DNA from: Chryseobacterium turcicum
Lineage (GTDB): Bacteria > Bacteroidota > Bacteroidia > Flavobacteriales > Weeksellaceae
NCBI RefSeq assembly: GCF_021010565.1
Contig: NZ_JAJNAY010000001.1
Location: 2,274,001-2,338,000, forward strand
Direction: 5' to 3'
Length of the DNA stretch: 64,000 nt
Positions within the stretch are counted from its first letter, which is position 1. Each line of letters begins with the position of its first letter. This document shows positions 59,420-64,000 of this stretch, in pieces. The notes beneath the pieces were generated by a model. That model did not search any database. It saw nothing but the letters and a program-made list of their open reading frames with translations, and had not been told where the DNA came from. Made by a program: the position numbers and the translations under genes.

Positions 59420-60295
59420 CTATCTGTATCCAAAATTCTTTAAATCTCTGTCATTTTTTCGCCAATCTTTTTTCACTTTTACAAAAAGATTCAGGTGAAT
59501 TTTTTTTGAGAAAAACTTCTCCAAATCAATTCTAGCTTCTGTTCCTACTTTTTTTATAGCCTCACCTTTATGTCCGATGATAATTCCTTTTTGGGTATCT
59601 CTTTCTACATAAATAATAGAATCTATGAAGATAATCCCTTCTTTTTCCTTAAACATTTCCGTTACCACTTCTACAGAATAAGGAATCTCTTTCTCGTAAT
59701 TTAAAAGAATTTTCTCTCTGATAGCTTCGTTTACAAAGAAACGCTCCGGTTTGTCGGTATACATATCTTTATCGTAGTATGCCGGACTTTCGGGTAACAT
59801 TGATTTTAATTTCGGTAGAATAATGTCAAGGTTGAAAGCATTTAACGCAGAAATAGGAAGAATTTCAGCTTTAGGAATTCTCTCGTGCCATTCAGTCGCA
59901 ATTTTTTCAAGGCCTTCTTGGTTGGTTTGATCAATTTTATTTAATAATAATAAAACCGGTACCGGAATTTTATTTAGTTTATCAATTAAAAATTCTGAGG
60001 GTTCTGCTTTATCGGTAACATCTACAATAAAAAGAAAAACGTCTGCATCTTGTAAAGAATCTTTTACAAAATCCATCATTTTTTCCTGCAAACCGTATTT
60101 TGGGTCTAAAACTCCCGGAGTGTCAGAAAATACAATCTGCAAGTCTTCTTCATTATAAATTCCAAAAATTCTATGTCGGGTTGTCTGAGCCTTTTGTGTA
60201 ACAATAGCCAGCTTCTCTCCCATCAATTGATTAAGAAGGGTAGATTTTCCGGCATTTGGCTTTCCAACGATATTTACAAATCCTGCTTTATGCAT
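59420..60295 (-). CDS. era: GTPase Era
   Basis: This 291-residue GTPase assembles the 30S ribosomal subunit by binding near the 3' end of 16S rRNA. The G motifs are GKPNAGKSTLLN (G1), TTRHRI (G2), FSDTPGVL (G3), LNKIDQTN (G4) and ISALN (G5). The C-terminal KH domain has GIIIGHKGEAIKKVGTEAR. Length is complete. A -7 box TAACTTTG (minus strand, 60336-60329) lies 34 bases upstream. Confidence 0.97.
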   Translation of the reverse strand: MHKAGFVNIVGKPNAGKSTLLNQLMGEKLAIVTQKAQTTRHRIFGIYNEEDLQIVFSDTPGVLDPKYGLQEKMMDFVKDSLQDADVFLFIVDVTDKAEPSEFLIDKLNKIPVPVLLLLNKIDQTNQEGLEKIATEWHERIPKAEILPISALNAFNLDIILPKLKSMLPESPAYYDKDMYTDKPERFFVNEAIREKILLNYEKEIPYSVEVVTEMFKEKEGIIFIDSIIYVERDTQKGIIIGHKGEAIKKVGTEARIDLEKFFSKKIHLNLFVKVKKDWRKNDRDLKNFGYR

Positions 60296-60537
60296 ATATA
60301 AAAATTAAGTCGTTTTTATTACAATCTGCAAAGTTAGTAAAACAAAATCGGTCTTTCGTTTAATATTGGAAAATTAGATGCTTAAAAAAGTTTATTTTTG
60401 AAATAAATTTAAATATCTCAAAGTCTCAAAAGTATTATCCATGCTAAATACTTTTTAAGATTGTAAAAGATTTGATTTTAATTAGCTATTTTGATATGAT
60501 TGGAAATTCTGCTATTAATTCCAAACAAATTATTCTG

Positions 60538-61107
60538 ATGAATATTAAAGAAATTATTGATACGATATATCCTCTTCCGAAAGCTTCTAATGAAAGCTTA
60601 ATACAGCATATTTCTGAAGTAAGCTATCCTAAAGGATTTTGCCTGATGGAAGCCAATAAAGTGATTCCTTACCTCTATTTTTTAAAGAAAGGAATCGTGC
60701 GCGCCTATGCTTCTACAGAAAATAACGACATCACTTTTTGGTTTGGAACTGAAGGCGAAACCATTGTTTCGATGAAAAGTTATGTCGATGAAAAACCGGG
60801 CTATGAAAATATAGAACTTTTGGAAGACTGCGAATTTTACAGATTGGAAACCAGTAAGCTTAAAACGCTTTATAATGAAGACATTCACATTGCAAATTGG
60901 GGTCGGAAATTTGCAGAACACGAGCTTGTAAAAACTGAAGAATTAATCATTTCCAGGCAATATAAAACTGCAATGGAAAGGTATAAAGACTTGCTAAAAG
61001 AAAAACCTTATCTGCTGCAGCGAGTTCAGCTTGGTTATATTGCTTCTTATTTGGGAATTTCTCAGGTAAGTTTGAGTAGAATTCGAGCAGAAATTAAGCA
61101 TTATTAA
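60538..61107 (+). CDS. Crp/Fnr-family transcriptional regulator
   Basis: This 189-residue protein (ATG at 60538, MNIKEIIDTIYPLPKASNES) has a cyclic-nucleotide-binding-type barrel (PYLYFLKKGIVRAYA, ITFWFGTEGETIVSM) and a compact C-terminal HTH (VQLGYIASYLGISQVSLSRI). The frame is open 22 codons further upstream, but those residues do not fit the family. The Cys or cNMP-binding features of Fnr or Crp are absent. Regulators of this class are common in Bacteroidota and usually control a neighbour; the SMR exporter gene 175 bases downstream is the obvious candidate. Confidence 0.87.
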   Translation: MNIKEIIDTIYPLPKASNESLIQHISEVSYPKGFCLMEANKVIPYLYFLKKGIVRAYASTENNDITFWFGTEGETIVSMKSYVDEKPGYENIELLEDCEFYRLETSKLKTLYNEDIHIANWGRKFAEHELVKTEELIISRQYKTAMERYKDLLKEKPYLLQRVQLGYIASYLGISQVSLSRIRAEIKHY

Positions 61108-61115
61108 ATTATTTT

Positions 61116-61170
61116 CGCAGATTGAGCAGATGACTCAGATAAAAAATTTGCTTAATTAGCTAAATCTGCG
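61116..61170. repeat. Palindromic repeat between crp and the SMR gene
   Basis: CGCAGATT (61116-61123) pairs with AATCTGCG (61163-61170). The wording GCAGATTGAGCAGAT is the same type as the repeat at 41766. It may act as a weak terminator, since TTTTTC follows. Confidence 0.6.
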
Positions 61171-61282
61171 GGAGTTTTTCATTGTATTTATCAAAAAAAC
61201 CTTAGAAATAAATTTCATTTTTAACATTTGTAAAATTTTATTTCACTTTAAAACCTCAATTTTGCAGTATAAAATTATATCA

Positions 61283-61609
61283 ATGAACTGGATTATTTTA
61301 ATCATTGCAGGATTATTTGAGGTGGCTTTTGCATCATGCCTCGGAAAAGTAAAAGAAACAACCGGAAACGAAATGTATTGGTGGTTTGGAGGATTTTTGG
61401 TTTGTCTCATCATCAGTATGCTTTTGCTTATCAAAGCTACAGAAACATTACCTATCGGAACCGCTTATGCAGTCTGGACCGGAATTGGCGCTGTAGGAAC
61501 CGCTTTGGTAGGGATTTTAGTATTTAAAGACCCTGCAAGTTTCTGGAGGATATTCTTCATTTCTACATTAATTGGTTCTGTAATTGGTTTGAAAGCTGTT
61601 TCTCATTAA
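61283..61609 (+). CDS. SMR-family exporter (SugE/Gdx-like)
   Basis: This small four-helix multidrug or guanidinium transporter has 108 residues from the ATG at 61283. The essential Glu is residue 13 (AGLFEVAFASCLGK), the position found in the SugE/Gdx subgroup rather than EmrE (14). The rest shows the SMR pattern, with GTAYAVWTGIGAVGTALVG and a late VIGLKAVSH. No guanidine riboswitch was recognised in the leader. It may be controlled by the adjacent Crp/Fnr-type protein. Upstream CAATTTTG (61257-61264) differs by one base from TAnnTTTG. Confidence 0.88.
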   Translation: MNWIILIIAGLFEVAFASCLGKVKETTGNEMYWWFGGFLVCLIISMLLLIKATETLPIGTAYAVWTGIGAVGTALVGILVFKDPASFWRIFFISTLIGSVIGLKAVSH

Positions 61610-61628
61610 AAGTAAAAGGTATATTTCT

Positions 61629-61636
61629 TATATTTG
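61629..61636 (+). promoter_or_regulatory. -7 box for the T9SS cargo gene at 61651
   Basis: TATATTTG matches TAnnTTTG; the ATG is 15 bases after it. Confidence 0.55.
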
Positions 61637-61650
61637 GGAAAAACTTTTCT

Positions 61651-62355
61651 ATGAAAACAAAATTATTCTTTCTATTCATCAGTTGCTCTTTGTTTGGGCA
61701 AAATGCTGAGCTTTTTAATAATAATTGGTACATTTCACAAATAACAATTGCCAATCAGACGGTTAATAGTCCGATAATGGAATTGCCGATTGCATCTTCT
61801 CTTTTCCAAAATAATGGAAGCAGTGGCTATAGTTTTGTTTCTTCGTACTATAATTCTGCAGGTTCGAGCATTACGTTTAATACAGTTACAGACAGTTTTA
61901 CCCGACATGGAACAGCAGTAACATTATTAGTATACAATGGTACAAATGCTGCTGCAGCGCAGAGTTATGATCAAAAAAATTGGGAATTTTATTTTAATGC
62001 ACCTGTAGGAAACATTTACAATTATCAGATTATGAATAGTGGCAGTTCAAAAACACTCACTATAACAAATGCGACCACAGGAGATAAAATAGTATATAAC
62101 AATTCATTTCTTGGGACAAAAGAAAGCGCTCTTAAGAAAAAAGCTAGAATATTTCCGAATCCGACGAGTGACTTTTTAATTGTGGAAGATGTAGAAAAGA
62201 ATTTAAATGTTAAGATTTTTGATTTATCTGGTAAGGTGTTGTATGAAACATTATCTTCAGGTAAAGAATTAAAAATCAATACTACAGATTTTCAAAAAGG
62301 TCAATATATTTTAAGTATCGAAAACTTTAAACCTGAATTTTTTATTAAGAAATAA
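61651..62355 (+). CDS. T9SS type A sorting-domain protein
   Basis: This 234-residue secreted protein has a short signal peptide (MKTKLFFLFISCSLFGQ). A first domain of about 145 residues follows, rich in Asn, Ser and Thr, with strand-like repeats (YSFVSSYYNSAGSSITFN, TVTLLVYNGTNAA-type). It ends with a type A C-terminal signal (ARIFPNPTSDFLIVED, VKIFDLSGKVLYET, FQKGQYILSIEN), so it is exported by the type IX system served by PorQ. The function of the first domain is not recognised. Confidence 0.85.
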   Translation: MKTKLFFLFISCSLFGQNAELFNNNWYISQITIANQTVNSPIMELPIASSLFQNNGSSGYSFVSSYYNSAGSSITFNTVTDSFTRHGTAVTLLVYNGTNAAAAQSYDQKNWEFYFNAPVGNIYNYQIMNSGSSKTLTITNATTGDKIVYNNSFLGTKESALKKKARIFPNPTSDFLIVEDVEKNLNVKIFDLSGKVLYETLSSGKELKINTTDFQKGQYILSIENFKPEFFIKK

Positions 62356-62370
62356 ATTTCAACTTATCAA

Positions 62371-62405
62371 ACAAAAACGGCTTCAAAATCTGAAGCCGTT
62401 TTTGT
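62371..62405. terminator. Bidirectional terminator after the T9SS gene
   Basis: The perfect 14-base stem ACAAAAACGGCTTC / GAAGCCGTTTTTGT has a seven-base loop. It lies between convergent genes. Confidence 0.92.
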
Positions 62406-63172
62406 TATTTCTTTAAAACGATGGGTAAAATTTCGTTGAGTCTTAAACCATATTTTTTTATTTCTGAATTAGAAAACTGTTGTGAGTAAAAATTAGCTTC
62501 CACTTCAAAACCGGCATCTTTAAGTCGGTCAAAATAATCCATACCATACCAACGAACGTGATCGTATTGACCGAAGTGTTTTTGGCGTTCTTTCGGGTCG
62601 GTAATGGTGAAATCTTCATAGGTTTTCTCCAAAGAATTTTTCATAGGAACCTGCAAAATACCCCAACCTCCGGGTTTCATCACTCTATATAGCTCGCTCA
62701 TCGCTTTTGCATCATCCTGAATATGCTCTAAAACATGATTACAGAAGATAATGTCAAAACTTTCATTTTCAAAAGGTAAATCTAAAATATCTGCTTTCAC
62801 ATCTACAATCGGCGAATATAAATCGGCAGAAATATAGTTGAGATTGCTCATTCTTTTAAATTTTCTCAAAAATTCCTGTTCGGGAGCAATATGAAGAACT
62901 TTATAGTTTTTAATGAAAAAATCGGTTTCATTTTGAAGATAAAGATACATTTGACGGTGTCTTTCTAGACTTAACGTTCCCGGAGACAAAGCGTTTTCTC
63001 TTTGCTTTCCGTAACCGTAAGGAAGAAATTTACGATAAGATTTACCATCGATAGGATCGTAAAACTTATCACCTTTGAAAAATTGATAAATCAACGGACG
63101 CGCCCAAATACTCATCTTAATAAGTATAGGACGAGGGATTTTATTTAATAAAAACTTAGTCAGCTTTTTCAT
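62405..63172 (-). CDS. Class I SAM-dependent methyltransferase
   Basis: This 255-residue methyltransferase-11-type protein has KVLHIAPEQEFLRKF as the SAM-binding strand (motif I is atypical: no GxGxG), then DVKADILDLPFENESFDIIF, CNHVLEHIQDDAKAMSELYR and VMKPGGWGILQVPM. The acceptor is unknown. Its ATG shares one base with the map stop codon (TAATG), so the genes are coupled. Confidence 0.88.
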   Translation of the reverse strand: MKKLTKFLLNKIPRPILIKMSIWARPLIYQFFKGDKFYDPIDGKSYRKFLPYGYGKQRENALSPGTLSLERHRQMYLYLQNETDFFIKNYKVLHIAPEQEFLRKFKRMSNLNYISADLYSPIVDVKADILDLPFENESFDIIFCNHVLEHIQDDAKAMSELYRVMKPGGWGILQVPMKNSLEKTYEDFTITDPKERQKHFGQYDHVRWYGMDYFDRLKDAGFEVEANFYSQQFSNSEIKKYGLRLNEILPIVLKK

Positions 63173-63981
63173 TAAAAATCCAATTGAAATGGCTTTTCTT
63201 CATCACTTACAATGCCTAAAGCTTCGTAAATATAATCGAAAGTTGACAGTAAAACCGGTTTACCATTGATTACACAAACATCATGCTCAAAATGCGCAGA
63301 AGGCTGATTATCAAGTGTTGTAACCGTCCATCCGTCATTATGGAATTTTACTTTTTCAGTTCCTAAGTTAATCATCGGTTCGATAGCGATTGCCAAACCA
63401 TCTTTGATGACTTTTCCGCTACCTTGTTTCCCGTAATTTGGAACCTGAGGATCTTCGTGCATTTTCTTTCCTAAACCATGACCAACAAGCTCTTTTACGA
63501 CTCCATAGCCTTCTTTTTCACAATGACTTTGGATCGCGTGAGAGATATCACCTATTCTTTTTCCTCTGATACACTGCTCAATTCCTTTGTAAAGAGATTC
63601 TTTGGCAACTTTCAGTAATTTTTTGGTTTCAGGGTTTACTTCACCAATTTCAAAAGTATATGCGTGATCACCTACGTAACCATTAAGAATCGCACCACAA
63701 TCTACAGAAAGTATATCTCCTTCTTTGATTTCGTCTTTATTAGGAAAGCCGTGTACCACTTGCTCGTTGGGTGAAATACACAAAGAATTCGGAAAACCTC
63801 CGTATCCTAAAAATGCTGGTTCAGCACCGTGATCTTTAATAAAATCGTGCGCTAATTTATCTAAATATAAAGTAGTAATTCCCGGTTTGATTTCTTTTGC
63901 CAACATTCCTAATGTTCTAGAAACCAATTGAGCACTTTCTTTCATAAGACGAAGCTCGTCTATTGTTTTTAATTGAATCAT
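63172..63981 (-). CDS. map: Type I methionine aminopeptidase
   Basis: Map removes the initiator Met from new proteins. The 269-residue enzyme has all metal ligands in the usual context: SVDCGAILNGYVGDHAYTF, VGHGLGKKMHEDPQVPNYG, AIEPMINLG and SAHFEHDVCV. The length is normal for type Ia. It is transcribed with the following methyltransferase gene, which overlaps its stop by one base. The upstream sequence ends at the window edge. Confidence 0.96.
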   Translation of the reverse strand: MIQLKTIDELRLMKESAQLVSRTLGMLAKEIKPGITTLYLDKLAHDFIKDHGAEPAFLGYGGFPNSLCISPNEQVVHGFPNKDEIKEGDILSVDCGAILNGYVGDHAYTFEIGEVNPETKKLLKVAKESLYKGIEQCIRGKRIGDISHAIQSHCEKEGYGVVKELVGHGLGKKMHEDPQVPNYGKQGSGKVIKDGLAIAIEPMINLGTEKVKFHNDGWTVTTLDNQPSAHFEHDVCVINGKPVLLSTFDYIYEALGIVSDEEKPFQLDF

Positions 63982-64000
63982 TTTTTAATATAGATTTAGA

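Noticed and set aside
61108..61282. Guanidine riboswitch before the SMR gene
   Set aside because: None of the conserved aptamer sequences was recognised in the 175-base gap. The segment is a short palindromic repeat plus AT-rich DNA.
1..64000. tRNA, rRNA or CRISPR array
   Set aside because: No tRNA-like or rRNA-like sequence and no regularly spaced repeats were seen.

Overview
The window is AT-rich, densely coded chromosomal DNA from a member of the Bacteroidota, most probably a flavobacterium of the Chryseobacterium (Weeksellaceae) type. The evidence is a PorQ homologue and two proteins with type IX secretion (T9SS) type A sorting domains, a TamL-type surface assembly protein, a TonB-dependent receptor with a DUF2490 neighbour, Bacteroidota-style promoters (TTTG about 17-21 bases upstream of TAnnTTTG), almost no Shine-Dalgarno sequences, and a B. 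subtilis-like fadN-fadA-fadE set. I found no rRNA, tRNA, CRISPR array or prophage.

Layout. 1-5.8 kb: the 3' part of ftsK, a LolA-like protein, an LptF/G permease and three small secreted proteins of unknown function. 5.9-16.3 kb: frr-pyrH, porQ, cmk, a YtxH/holin stress-type trio, a TrmH-family rRNA methylase diverging from tamL, a SanA/YdcF protein, a 2Fe-2S flavoreductase and a TlpA-like thioredoxin. 16.4-19.2 kb: a FecCD permease and its ATPase, separated by a 539-bp tandem duplication that left a chimeric ATPase fragment. 19.2-26.5 kb: a MarR regulator with palindromic operators and a fatty-acid beta-oxidation operon. One gene junction of the operon holds a REP-associated tyrosine transposase between palindromic REP-like repeats; the other holds a four-helix-bundle gene with repeated 12-mers. 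26.6-41.4 kb: TonB-C-like protein, stand-alone HD alarmone-type hydrolase, receptor/DUF2490, a UvrA with a degenerate zinc site, a beta-propeller T9SS cargo, a probable small transcript, a secreted repeat-family protein with a relic of a paralogue, endonuclease V, VOC protein, M28 peptidase and an aminotransferase. 41.9-48.2 kb: a membrane pyrophosphatase fused to an OmpA domain, a secreted amidohydrolase, an outer-membrane SphA-like protein and soluble pyrophosphatase. 48.2-56.2 kb: a long minus-strand series (PBP4, histidine kinase, LolD, L,D-transpeptidase, DUF6263 lipoprotein, RadC, GNAT, PhyH). 56.5-64 kb: PepE, TPR protein, fructose-6-phosphate aldolase/transaldolase, DoxX, Era, Crp-SMR pair, T9SS cargo, methyltransferase and Map.

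Most of the window is housekeeping and envelope biology. The items most worth following up are the pyrophosphatase-OmpA fusion, the two insertions in the fad operon with their repeat ends (the REP hairpins show compensatory base changes), and the diverged tandem duplication in the iron-type ABC transporter. Strong bidirectional hairpin terminators separate most convergent pairs. Several promoter -7 boxes lie inside 5' extensions of open frames and so fix the true starts.
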